Of a stretch of DNA of 64,000 nucleotides, positions 55,479-63,911 are shown in pieces (within the stretch, counting starts at the first letter, position 1; every line of letters starts with the position of its first letter). Location: positions 310,001 through 374,000 of the forward strand of contig NZ_JOGX01000004.1 in the NCBI RefSeq assembly GCF_000719555.1. The letters run 5' to 3'. The notes under the pieces were generated by a model. The model did no database searches and was not told the DNA's origin. It saw nothing but the letters and a program-made list of their open reading frames with translations. Source of the stretch: Streptomyces sp. NRRL F-5727. Its GTDB lineage: Bacteria; Actinomycetota; Actinomycetes; Streptomycetales; Streptomycetaceae. The translations under genes and the position numbers were made by a program.

Positions 55479-57725
55479 ATGAGACCTCCCATTTCCCGCG
55501 CGCGGTCCTGGGCCGCGCGCTCGGCGTGTTCCCTCGCCCTGTGCGCCGCCGTGCTGACGGCGCTGCCCTCCCCGGTGCCGGCCGCGGCGGAGCCCGCGGT
55601 GCCGGTGGCGGGCGCGGCCGGGGCCCCGGCGGGGGCGCGCTCGGTGGGCGCGGCGCGGGCCGCGCTGGCGCGCCTGCTGCCCCGCCACGCGCGCCAGTTC
55701 GACCTGGTGCTCGTGCCGGCCGACGGCGCGGGCGACCGGTTCGCGGTGTCGGGCTCGGCGGGGCGGATCACCGTCACCGGCACCACGCCGGCGGTCCTGC
55801 TGCGCGGGGTGCACTGGTACCTCTCGTACACCGTGGGCGTGGACCTCGGCGCGCCCGGGGACAGCCTCGCGGCGCTGCCGGCCCGGCTGCCCGCCCCGTC
55901 GGGCACCATCTCCAAGTCGGCCTCCGTGCCGCACCGGTTCGCGCTCAACGACACGGACGACGGCTACTCGGGGGCGTACCGGGACTGGGCCGCGTACGAA
56001 CGGCAGATCGACCTGCTCGCCCTGCACGGGGTGAACGAGGTGTTCGTGCAGATGGGCGCCGAGGCCGCCTACCACGCCGCCTTCCAGGAGTTCGGCTACA
56101 CGGACGCGGAGCTGCGCGCGTGGATCCCGGGGCCGGCGCACCAGCCGTGGTGGCTGATGCAGAACATGTCGTCGTTCGGCGGCCCGATGTCCGAACAGCT
56201 GATCGCCCGCCGGGCGGCGCTGGGCAAGCGGATCGTGGACCGGCTGCGGGAGCTGGGCATGACGCCGGTGCTGCCGGGGTACTTCGGCACGGTGCCGCCG
56301 GGCTTCACGGAGCGCAACCCGGAGGGCCGGGTGGTGCCGCAGGGCCGGTGGATCGGCTTCACCCGGCCGGACTGGCTCGACCCGCGCGGTCCGCTCTTCC
56401 CGAAGGTCGCCGCGGCCTTCTACCGGCACCAGGCGCGGCTCCTCGGCACCACCAGCATGTACAAGATGGACCTGCTGCACGAGGGCGGGAACCCGGGTGA
56501 CGTGCCGGTCGGCGAGGCCGCCGCCCGGGTGATGACGTCCCTGGAGGACGCGCGGCCGGGCGCGACGTGGGTGCTGCTCGGCTGGCAGCGCAACCCGAAG
56601 GCCGAACTGCTCGCGGGCGTCGACACCTCGCGGCTGCTCGTGGTGGACGGACTCTCCGACCGGTACGACAACCTGGACCGCGAGACGGCCTGGGCCGGGA
56701 CGCCGTACGCCTTCGGCACCATCCCCAACTTCGGCGGGCACACCACGATCGGCGCCAACACCTCGGTGTGGACCGAGCGGTTCGACGCGTGGCGGAAGAA
56801 GCGGGACAGCGCGCTGCAGGGGATCGCCTTCCTCCCCGAGGCGACCTCCGCCAACCCGGTGACCTTCTCCCTCTTCACCGAACTGGCCTGGCGGGACACC
56901 CCGGTCGAGCACGCCGACTGGTTCACCGCGTACGCGGCCCGCCGCTACGGCGCCCCCGACCCGCACGCGGCCAAGGCGTGGGAGTGGCTGCGGACGGGCC
57001 CGTACGGGACCGCGTCGAACGGCTGGAGCGAGTCCCAGGACAGCCTCTTCACCGCCCGCCCGAGCCTCACCGTGCGCACCGCCGCCTCCTGGGGGCCGAA
57101 GTCGATGCGGTACGACGCGGCGACCGTGGAGCGGGCCCTGGCCGAGCTGCTCCAGGTGGCCCCGGCCCTGCGGCCCACCGACGCGTACCGCTTCGACCTG
57201 GTGGACACGGCGCGGCAGGCGCTCACCAACCGCAGCCGGGTGCTGCTGCCGAAGATCAAGGCCGCGTACGAGGCGAAGGACCTGACCGCGTTCCGGGCAG
57301 GTGCGGCGGAGTGGCGGCGGTCCATGGCGCTGCTCGACGAGGTCCTCGCCACCGACCGGCGGTTCCTGCTCGGGCCGTGGCTGGAGGGCGCCCGCTCGTG
57401 GGGCGGCTCGGACGCGGAGCGGGCGACGCTGGAGTTCGACGCCCGCTCGCTCGTCACGACCTGGGGGCACCGGGCGGGCAGCGAGGCCGGGCTGCACGAC
57501 TACGCCAACCGCGAGTGGTCGGGGCTCGTCTCCGGCTTCTACGCGCCCCGCTGGTCCACCTACCTGGACTCGCTGGAGACCTCGCTGGTCACCGGGCGGG
57601 CGCCCGCCGCGATCGACTGGTTCGCCTGGGAGAACGCCTGGAACCTGCGCCGGGACTCCTACCCGGTGACCCCGAAGGGCGACCCGGTGGCGCTGGCGAC
57701 GCGGGTCCGCGACAGCCTGCGCTGA
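55479..57725 (+). CDS. Secreted alpha-N-acetylglucosaminidase (GH89)
   Basis: This 748-residue secreted enzyme has a signal peptide (SACSLALCAAVLTALPSPVP, cleavage near AAAEPA), an N-terminal sandwich (VLLRGVHWYLSYTVGVDLGA) and a TIM barrel with GH89 signatures: LALHGVNEVFVQMGAEAAYH, SEQLIARRAALGKRIVDRLR and YKMDLLHEGGNPGDV. Candidate catalytic Glu residues are in LLHEGG and in FTELAWRDTP. A helical C-terminal domain ends it. It matches the human NAGLU family, which removes terminal alpha-linked GlcNAc. Likely substrates are host or microbial glycans in soil. Confidence 0.92.
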   Translation: MRPPISRARSWAARSACSLALCAAVLTALPSPVPAAAEPAVPVAGAAGAPAGARSVGAARAALARLLPRHARQFDLVLVPADGAGDRFAVSGSAGRITVTGTTPAVLLRGVHWYLSYTVGVDLGAPGDSLAALPARLPAPSGTISKSASVPHRFALNDTDDGYSGAYRDWAAYERQIDLLALHGVNEVFVQMGAEAAYHAAFQEFGYTDAELRAWIPGPAHQPWWLMQNMSSFGGPMSEQLIARRAALGKRIVDRLRELGMTPVLPGYFGTVPPGFTERNPEGRVVPQGRWIGFTRPDWLDPRGPLFPKVAAAFYRHQARLLGTTSMYKMDLLHEGGNPGDVPVGEAAARVMTSLEDARPGATWVLLGWQRNPKAELLAGVDTSRLLVVDGLSDRYDNLDRETAWAGTPYAFGTIPNFGGHTTIGANTSVWTERFDAWRKKRDSALQGIAFLPEATSANPVTFSLFTELAWRDTPVEHADWFTAYAARRYGAPDPHAAKAWEWLRTGPYGTASNGWSESQDSLFTARPSLTVRTAASWGPKSMRYDAATVERALAELLQVAPALRPTDAYRFDLVDTARQALTNRSRVLLPKIKAAYEAKDLTAFRAGAAEWRRSMALLDEVLATDRRFLLGPWLEGARSWGGSDAERATLEFDARSLVTTWGHRAGSEAGLHDYANREWSGLVSGFYAPRWSTYLDSLETSLVTGRAPAAIDWFAWENAWNLRRDSYPVTPKGDPVALATRVRDSLR

Positions 57726-57732
57726 GCGGGCG

Positions 57733-58896
57733 TCAGGCCGGCGGTTCGGCGCCCACCAGCCACATGGCGAAGAACTGGGCGCCGCCGCCGTAGGCGTGCC
57801 CGACGGCCCGGCGGGCGCCGTCCACCTGGTGCTCGCCGGCCTCCCCCCGTACCTGGAGGGCGGCCTCCGCGAAGCGGATCATGCCGGAGGCGCCGATCGG
57901 GTTGGTGGAGAGGACGCCTCCGGAGGGGTTCACCGGCAGGTCCCCGCCGAGTTCGGTGACGCCCGCCTCGGTGAGCTTCCATCCCTCGCCCTCGGCGGCG
58001 AAGCCCAGGTTCTCCAGCCACATCGGCTCGTACCAGGAGAACGGCACGTACATCTCCACGGCGTCGATCTGCCGGCGCGGGTCGGTGATCCCGGCCTGCC
58101 GGTAGACGTCGGCGGCGCAGTCGCTCCCCGCCCGGGGCGAGACGAAGTCCTTGCCGGCGAAGAGCGTCGGCTCGCTGCGCATGGCGCCGCCGTGCACCCA
58201 GGCGGCGGGCCGCGGCGCCCGGGCCGCGCCGGCCCGGTCGGTGAGGATCATCGCGCAGGCGCCGTCGGAGGACGGGCAGGTCTCCGAGTAGCGGATCGGG
58301 TCCCACAGCATCGGGGACGCCTGCACCTTCTCCAGGGTGATGTCGTGCTCGTGGAGATGGGCGTACGGGTTCCTGAGCGCGTTGCGGCGGTCCTTGTACG
58401 CGACGAGGGAGCCGATCGTGTCGGGGGCGCCGGTGCGCCGCATGTAGGCGCGGACGTGCGGGGCGAAGAAGCCGCCGGCGCCGGCGAGCAGCGGCTGCTG
58501 GAACGGCACCGGCAGGGACAGGCCCCACATGGCGTTCGACTCGGACTGCTTCTCGAACGCGAGGGTGAGGACGGTCCGGTGGACGCGGGCGGCGACCAGG
58601 TTGGCGGCGACGAGCGCGGTCGACCCGCCGACCGAACCGGCGGTGTGGACCCGGAGCATGGGCTTGCCCACGGCGCCCAGGGCGTCGGCGAGGTACAGCT
58701 CCGGCATCATGACGCCCTCGAAGAAGTCGGGCGCCTTGCCGATGACGACGGCGTCGACGTCCGCCCAGGTCAGCTCGGCGTCGGCGAGGGCGCGCACGGC
58801 GGCCTCGCGGACGAGTCCGGCGAGGGAGACGTCACGGCGGGCGGCGACGTGCTTGGTCTGGCCGACGCCGACGACCGCCACGGGTTCCTTAGCCAC
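57733..58896 (-). CDS. Thiolase-fold lipid-transfer-type protein (Ltp3-like), no catalytic Cys
   Basis: A 387-residue thiolase-fold protein. Where thiolases have the nucleophilic Cys, the sequence reads RVHTAGSVGGSTALVA, with no Cys, and the late VNPSGGVLSTNPIGASGMIR and GHAYGGGAQFFAMWLVG are intact. Such proteins act as aldolases with DUF35 partners in steroid side-chain breakdown (the Ltp2 type is known). Its GTG overlaps the preceding thiolase-like gene by eight bases. Length and position match ltp3 of Mycobacterium tuberculosis, as I recall it. Confidence 0.85.
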   Translation of the reverse strand: MAKEPVAVVGVGQTKHVAARRDVSLAGLVREAAVRALADAELTWADVDAVVIGKAPDFFEGVMMPELYLADALGAVGKPMLRVHTAGSVGGSTALVAANLVAARVHRTVLTLAFEKQSESNAMWGLSLPVPFQQPLLAGAGGFFAPHVRAYMRRTGAPDTIGSLVAYKDRRNALRNPYAHLHEHDITLEKVQASPMLWDPIRYSETCPSSDGACAMILTDRAGAARAPRPAAWVHGGAMRSEPTLFAGKDFVSPRAGSDCAADVYRQAGITDPRRQIDAVEMYVPFSWYEPMWLENLGFAAEGEGWKLTEAGVTELGGDLPVNPSGGVLSTNPIGASGMIRFAEAALQVRGEAGEHQVDGARRAVGHAYGGGAQFFAMWLVGAEPPA

Positions 58897-59950
58897 GGGG
58901 GTCTCCTTCCAGTACGGCCACCAGGTTCTGCTGGAGGCAGGGTCCCGAGGTGGCGTGGGCGAGCGCGCGGTCGGAGTCGCCCCGGTGGATGCCGGCGGCG
59001 GCCTCGCCGAGCCGGATGAGGCCCGCGGCCATGAGGGGGTTGGCGGCGAGCGCGCCGCCGGAGGGGTTGATCCGGACGTCGCCGCCGAGGCCGAGGGCCT
59101 TGGTGAGGACGACCTCCTGGGAGGTGAAGGGGGCGTGCAGCTCGGCGGTGTCCACGGGCCGTTCGAAGAAGCCGGCGCGCTCGGCGGCGAGCCGGGTGGA
59201 CGGCGAGTCGGTGAGGTCGCGGACGCCGAGGGAGTGGGCCTCGACGCGGTGGTCCATGCCGCGGATCCAGGCGGGCCGCGCGCAGAGCTCGCGGGCCCGG
59301 TCGCCGGCGGCCAGGATCACGGCGGCGGCGCCGTCGCCGATCGGCGGGCAGTCCCCGGTGCGCAGCGGCGCGACCATGTGGTCGCCCTGCGGGCGGGCGC
59401 CGACCACCTGGGCGTACGGGTTGGCGGCGGCGTCGGCGCGGCTGCGGGCGGCGATCGCCGCGAGGGCCGCCTCGTCGGTGTCGCCGGCGTCCACGAGGGC
59501 CTGGGCCTGGAGCGCGGCGAGGGCGATGGAGTCCGGCCAGAGCGGGGCCAGGTAGTACGGGTCGAGCTGGCGGGTGAGCACGTCGCGGACGGAGCCGGGC
59601 GAGGACTTGCCGTAGGAGTACACGAGGGCGGTGTCGACCTCGCCGGTGAGCAGCTTCACCCACGCCTCGTACAGCGCCCAGGCGCCGTCGGTCTCGACGT
59701 GGGACTCGGAGATCGGCGGCCAGGCGCCGACGCCGTCGAGGGTCATGGTGAAGGAGAAGGCGCGCCCGGCGAGGTAGTCGGAGGAGCCGGAGCAGGTGAA
59801 GCCGATGTCGGAGGTCTTCAGGCCGGTCCGCCGCAGGACCTCGTGGAGGACGGGCATCACCATCTCGACCTCGGAGAGGTCGTCGGTGCGGCGCCGGTGG
59901 CCGCTCTGGGCGAAGGCGACGATGGCCACGTCGCGGCCGGGGGCGCTCAC
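58889..59950 (-). CDS. Second thiolase-fold protein (Ltp4-like), no catalytic Cys
   Basis: A 353-residue thiolase-fold protein with no Cys at the nucleophile position (SHVETDGAWALYEAWVKLL). The glycine-rich late motifs are present: VRINPSGGALAANPLMAAGL and ATSGPCLQQNLVAVLEGD. It overlaps the DUF35 gene upstream (GTGA) and the Ltp3-like gene downstream. Two thiolase-like chains with one DUF35 protein suggest a complex acting on acyl-CoA intermediates. The length fits ltp4 of M. tuberculosis. Confidence 0.85.
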   Translation of the reverse strand: MSAPGRDVAIVAFAQSGHRRRTDDLSEVEMVMPVLHEVLRRTGLKTSDIGFTCSGSSDYLAGRAFSFTMTLDGVGAWPPISESHVETDGAWALYEAWVKLLTGEVDTALVYSYGKSSPGSVRDVLTRQLDPYYLAPLWPDSIALAALQAQALVDAGDTDEAALAAIAARSRADAAANPYAQVVGARPQGDHMVAPLRTGDCPPIGDGAAAVILAAGDRARELCARPAWIRGMDHRVEAHSLGVRDLTDSPSTRLAAERAGFFERPVDTAELHAPFTSQEVVLTKALGLGGDVRINPSGGALAANPLMAAGLIRLGEAAAGIHRGDSDRALAHATSGPCLQQNLVAVLEGDPRG

Positions 59951-60918
59951 AGCAGCTCCTTGTACGTGTCGTAGTCGGCGTCCGGTTCCCCGGTGGGGCG
60001 GTAGTGGTCGGGGTAGCGGCCGTCCTCGCTCCACACGGGTTCGACGCGCAGGCCCATGCGGACCTGGTCGTAGGGGATGCCGCCGATCCGGCCGTGGAGG
60101 GCGAGCCCGGCGCCGTCGAGGGCGATGTGGGCGTAGACGTAGGGGACCTCGATGTCGTTCGCCGTGTGTGCGGCCTTGATGTTGACGATGCAGAAGGTGG
60201 TGACGGTGCCGCGGGGCCCGACCTCGACCCGGTCGGTGGTGGCGACGCCGCAGGTGGGGCAGGCGCCGCGGGGAGGGACGTACACCTTGGCGCAGGAGGG
60301 GCAGCGCTCGCCCACGGTGCGGCGTTCGGAGAGCGCCTGGAGGTAGCGGGTCTGGGCGCGGCCGGGGGTGTAGGTGTAGTCGAGCCGGGCCGGGGTGGTG
60401 ATGCCGGTGACGGGGTCGTCGAACGTGCCGGTGTGCGGGGCGGGTTCGGGGTGCTCCGCGTCCCCCTCGTACGGCTCGAAGCAGGCGATGTCGGTGATGG
60501 CGCCGGTGCGTTCGGCGGCCCAGCGGATCCGGACGCGCATGCCGGTGCGCACGGCGTCCGGGCCGGGGGCGTCGACGGCGTGCAGGAGGGCCGTGTCGGC
60601 GCCGTCGAGGCGGACCAGGGCCCAGGCGAAGGGCGCGGCGAGGGGCTGGCCGCGGCGGGGCGCGGGGTTCCAGGCCCAGGTGGTGACGGTGCCGGTGGGC
60701 GCCACCTCGACGAGCTCGCGCAGCTCGGCGGCGGTCTCGGGGTCGTACTCCACGGGCGGGACGAGAACCCGCCCGTCCTCGGTGCGCACCCCCAGGACGG
60801 TGCGCTCGCGCAGACCGGTGAGAAAGGCGGACTGGACGGGGCCGAGCGAGCGGGTGAAGGGGAACTCGACGACGAGCGGGGCGCGGAGGATGTCGGGGGG
60901 TGGGGTGAGAGGGGTCAT
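59947..60918 (-). CDS. Duplicated DUF35 / OB-fold acyl-CoA-binding protein
   Basis: This 323-residue protein has two DUF35-like units. Residues about 10-150 are an OB fold with PTGTVTTWAWNP and no zinc cysteines. Residues about 185-320 have a zinc ribbon (CPSCAKVYVPPRGACPTCG) and a second OB fold (PRGTVTTFCIVNIKAAH, HIALDGAGLALHGRI). DUF35 proteins bind acyl-CoA and partner with Ltp-type thiolase-like proteins. The ATG follows AAAGG. Its stop overlaps the Ltp4-like start. Confidence 0.87.
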   Translation of the reverse strand: MTPLTPPPDILRAPLVVEFPFTRSLGPVQSAFLTGLRERTVLGVRTEDGRVLVPPVEYDPETAAELRELVEVAPTGTVTTWAWNPAPRRGQPLAAPFAWALVRLDGADTALLHAVDAPGPDAVRTGMRVRIRWAAERTGAITDIACFEPYEGDAEHPEPAPHTGTFDDPVTGITTPARLDYTYTPGRAQTRYLQALSERRTVGERCPSCAKVYVPPRGACPTCGVATTDRVEVGPRGTVTTFCIVNIKAAHTANDIEVPYVYAHIALDGAGLALHGRIGGIPYDQVRMGLRVEPVWSEDGRYPDHYRPTGEPDADYDTYKELL

Positions 60919-61030
60919 GGGCGGGGCCTTTCGTGGGCGGGAGGGATGGGGGGCTGATGTCAGCCCGCCCGGCGTTCGGGGGCACGGCCGAAGGCGGTAC
61001 GGGGTCGGGGGCAAGCCCGGTTCCAGCCGC

Positions 61031-61283
61031 CGCCGGCGGTTGAGGCGCGGAGCTCCGGGAGCGAGCCCCGAATCCGGCCCCGCCGGCGTTCGAGGCGCGG
61101 AGGTCCGGGGTCGGAGCCCGGAATCCGGCCTCGCCGGCGTTCGAGGCGTGGGGGTCCAGGGGCGGAGACCGGAATCCGGCCCCGACGGCGTTCGAGGCAC
61201 GGAGGTCCGGGAGCGAGCCCCGAATCCCGCCTCGCCGGCGTTCGAGGCGTGGGGGTCCGGGGGCGGAGCCCCTGGTGCGGGAC
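61031..61283. repeat. Five tandem repeats of 50-51 bp in the intergenic region 60919-61302
   Basis: Copies start at 61031, 61081, 61132, 61183 and 61233, with a core CGCCGGCGTTCGAGGCG, then (G)AGGTCCGGG and CGGAGCCC. Each unit can form a small GGTCCGGG/GGAGCCC-type hairpin. Similar GAGGCGCGG units are common between genes in streptomycetes. The array separates the DUF35 gene from the enoyl-CoA hydratase gene, and there are no unique spacers as in a CRISPR. Confidence 0.9.
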
Positions 61284-61302
61284 GGGGCGGGGTGGGGGCA
61301 GG

Positions 61303-62103
61303 TCACTCCCGGCGGTACACCGGCGGGCGCTTCTCCGCGAAGGCCCTCGCCCCTTCCTTCGCGTCCGCCGTGTCGAAGATCGGCCACCCCCGCTTCAGTT
61401 CGGCGGCGAGCCCCTCCGTCTCGGTCGTCTCGGCCGTCTCGTACACGGACGCCTTCACCGCCTCGACCGCCAGCGGCCCGCACGCGTTGATCCGTTCGGC
61501 GAGTTCGAGGGCGGTGTCCAGGGCGGTGCCGTCGGGCACGACCCGCCCGATCAGGCCGATGCGGGCGGCCTCCTCCGCGGTGTAGGGCCGTCCGGTGAGG
61601 AGCATTTCGAGGGCGTGGGTGCGCGGGATCTGGCGCGGCAGGCGGACCGTGGACCCGCCGATCGGGAAGAGGCCGCGCCGGACCTCGAAGAGGCCGAACA
61701 GGGCCGAGGAACCGGCGACCCGGATGTCGGTGCCCTGGAGGATCTCCGTGCCGCCGGCCACGCAGGCGCCCTCGACGGCGGCGATGACGGGCTTGCGCGG
61801 GCGGTGGTGGCGGAGCATCGCCTTCCAGTGCAGGTCGGGGTCGGCCCTGAGCCGTTCGCGGTACGCGTCGCCCTCCATGCCCTTTCCGGCGAGCGCCTTG
61901 AGGTCCATGCCGGCGCAGAAGGCGCCGCCCGCTCCGGTGAGGACGATCGAGCGGACGGAGTCGTCGGCGTCGGCCTCGATCCAGCCGTCGTGGAGGCCGA
62001 CGAGCATCGGCAGGGACAGGGCGTTCTTCGCCTCGGGGCGGTCGAGGGTGAGGACGAGCGTGGCGCCTTCGCGCCGCACGGTGAGGTGTTCAGTGCCGGC
62101 CAT
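61303..62103 (-). CDS. Enoyl-CoA hydratase/isomerase (crotonase), EchA19-like
   Basis: A 266-residue crotonase. It has the oxyanion-hole loop GAGGAFCAGMDLKALAGKG, the second loop AAVEGACVAGGTEILQGTDI and a catalytic Glu candidate in LFGLFEVRRGLFP, followed by ALEMLLTGRPYTAEEAARIG. It likely hydrates a 2-enoyl-CoA made from the product of the divergent acyl-CoA synthetase. The ATG at 62103 has GGGAG six bases upstream, better than the ATG at 62109. Length and orientation match echA19 of M. tuberculosis. Confidence 0.9.
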   Translation of the reverse strand: MAGTEHLTVRREGATLVLTLDRPEAKNALSLPMLVGLHDGWIEADADDSVRSIVLTGAGGAFCAGMDLKALAGKGMEGDAYRERLRADPDLHWKAMLRHHRPRKPVIAAVEGACVAGGTEILQGTDIRVAGSSALFGLFEVRRGLFPIGGSTVRLPRQIPRTHALEMLLTGRPYTAEEAARIGLIGRVVPDGTALDTALELAERINACGPLAVEAVKASVYETAETTETEGLAAELKRGWPIFDTADAKEGARAFAEKRPPVYRRE

Positions 62104-62125
62104 GGGCATCTCCCGTCTCCAGTTC

Positions 62126-62139
62126 TGGAACAGGTTGCA
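62126..62139. promoter_or_regulatory. Site matching the KstR operator consensus TNNAACNNGTTNNA
   Basis: TGGAACAGGTTGCA matches every fixed position of the motif published for KstR, the TetR repressor of cholesterol catabolism in actinobacteria. It lies in the promoter between the crotonase and acyl-CoA synthetase genes, as in M. tuberculosis. Chance matches to a 14-base pattern with eight fixed bases are possible. Confidence 0.6.
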
Positions 62140-62166
62140 GGAGTGGCGTGGGCAGTTCAATAGTTT

Positions 62167-62183
62167 TCTGACACTCAGTCAGA
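62167..62183. promoter_or_regulatory. TetR-like palindrome TCTGAC-N5-GTCAGA in the same divergent promoter
   Basis: Perfect 6-base arms with an ACTCA spacer lie in an AT-rich stretch 40 bases from the KstR-like site. It could be bound by a second acyl-CoA-responsive TetR protein. Confidence 0.6.
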
Positions 62184-62268
62184 TTCTTTGGCGCACCCCC
62201 TTCCCACCTGTGCCCGACGGCGCTCTAATGACCGCCCGAGTCCGAACGTGCCGGGGTCAGGAGGAACG

Positions 62269-63900
62269 GTGGAGTACAACCTTGCCGACCTGTTCGAATC
62301 GGTCGTGGACGTGGTGCCGGAGCGCGAGGCGCTGGTCTACGTCGACCACCCGGGCACGGGCGCCGAGCGGCGGCTCACCTACGCCGCGCTCGACGAGGCG
62401 GCCAACCGGCTGGCCCACCACCTCCTCGACGCGGGCGTCCGCCCCGGCGAACACCTGGGCCTCCACCTCTACAACGGCGTCGAGTACCTCCAGACCGTGC
62501 TCGCCTGCCTGAAGGCCCGGATCGTGCCGGTGAACGTCAACTACCGGTACGTCGAGGAGGAGTTGGTCTATCTCTACCGGGACGCCGACCTCGCGGCGCT
62601 GGTGTACGACGCCGAGTTCACGGACCGGGTGGCGGCGGCCCTGCCGCGGTGCGAGAAGCTACGGCACCTCGTGCGGGTGGGGACCCCGCCCGAGGGGGCC
62701 GCCGCGCTCGACTGCGTACCCCTCGAAGAGGCGGAGGCGGCGGCCGATCCCGGGCGTGGCTTCGCGCCCCGCTCCGGCGACGACCTCTTCATCATCTACA
62801 CCGGCGGCACCACCGGGATGCCCAAGGGCGTCCTGTGGCGCCAGGAGGACCTCTTCTTCGCCGGCCTGTTCGGCGGGGACCCCGCCGGCGAGCCGGTCAA
62901 GCGGCCCGAGGAGCTGGCCGAGCGGGTCGCCGCCGGCGGCGCCGGCCTCACCTTCTTCCCCGCGCCGCCGCTGATGCACGGCACCTCCACCCTCACCACC
63001 TTCATCGCCTTCCACTACGGCCAGCGGGTGGTCCTGCACCGCAAGTACGTGCCCGAGGAGGTGCTGCGGACCCTGGAGAAGGAGAAGGTGTCGAGCATCT
63101 CGCTGGTCGGCGACGCGATGCTGCGCCCGCTGATCGACGCGCTCGCCGGGCCGCTGCGCGGCACCGACCTGTCCGCGCTGTTCAGCCTCTCCTCGTCCGG
63201 CGCGATCATGTCGGAGACCGTACGGGCGCAGCTGCGCGAGCTGATGCCGAACGTCATCCTGCTCAACAACTTCGGCTCCACGGAGTCCGGTTCGAACGGC
63301 CGGGCGACCGACGACTCGGGCCCCGAGCGGGGCTTCCGGCTGCACGTCAACGAGCGGACCCAGGTCGTCGACCCGGCGACCCGCGAACCGGTCGCCGTCG
63401 GCGAGATCGGCCGCCTCGCCCAGCGCGGGCACGTGCCGCTCGGCTACTACAACGACCCGGCGAAGACGGCGGAGACCTTCTTCGAGCGGGACGGGGTGCG
63501 CTGGGTCCTCCTCGGCGACATGGCGACGGTCGACGCGGACGGTGTGGTGACCGTCCTCGGCCGCGGCTCCCAGTGCATCAACACGGGCGGCGAGAAGGTC
63601 TACCCGGAGGAGGTCGAGCAGGCCCTCAAGTCGCACCCCGACGTGTACGACGCGCTGGTGGCGGGCGTCCCGGACGCGAAGTGGGGCAGTCACGTGGCCG
63701 CCGTCGTCCAGCAGCGCGAGGGCACGGACCCCCTGGACCTGGCCACGGTCCAGGCCCACTGCCGCCGCCACCTGGCCGGCTACAAGGTCCCCCGCCAGCT
63801 CGTCCTCACCCCCCGCATCCAGCGCTCCCCGAGCGGCAAGGCGGACTACCGCTGGGCGAAGACGGTGGCGACGGAGGCGGACGTCGAGGAGCGCGGGTAG
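62269..63900 (+). CDS. Acyl-CoA synthetase (AMP-forming), FadD19-like
   Basis: This 543-residue ligase has the ATP-binding loop FIIYTGGTTGMPKGV, the adenylation motif NNFGSTESGSNGRA, the hinge GRGSQCINTGGEKVYPEEVE and the catalytic Lys near the end (RSPSGKADYRWAK). It activates a carboxylic acid to its CoA ester. The GTG at 62269 follows CAGGAGGAA. It is divergent from the crotonase gene across the KstR-like site. Length and context match fadD19, which activates cholesterol side chains in M. tuberculosis. Confidence 0.9.
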   Translation: MEYNLADLFESVVDVVPEREALVYVDHPGTGAERRLTYAALDEAANRLAHHLLDAGVRPGEHLGLHLYNGVEYLQTVLACLKARIVPVNVNYRYVEEELVYLYRDADLAALVYDAEFTDRVAAALPRCEKLRHLVRVGTPPEGAAALDCVPLEEAEAAADPGRGFAPRSGDDLFIIYTGGTTGMPKGVLWRQEDLFFAGLFGGDPAGEPVKRPEELAERVAAGGAGLTFFPAPPLMHGTSTLTTFIAFHYGQRVVLHRKYVPEEVLRTLEKEKVSSISLVGDAMLRPLIDALAGPLRGTDLSALFSLSSSGAIMSETVRAQLRELMPNVILLNNFGSTESGSNGRATDDSGPERGFRLHVNERTQVVDPATREPVAVGEIGRLAQRGHVPLGYYNDPAKTAETFFERDGVRWVLLGDMATVDADGVVTVLGRGSQCINTGGEKVYPEEVEQALKSHPDVYDALVAGVPDAKWGSHVAAVVQQREGTDPLDLATVQAHCRRHLAGYKVPRQLVLTPRIQRSPSGKADYRWAKTVATEADVEERG

Positions 63901-63911
63901 CGGGCCCGGCC

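Noticed and set aside
61031..61283. CRISPR-like array
   Set aside because: The repeats are contiguous, with no unique spacers of constant length and no cas genes nearby.
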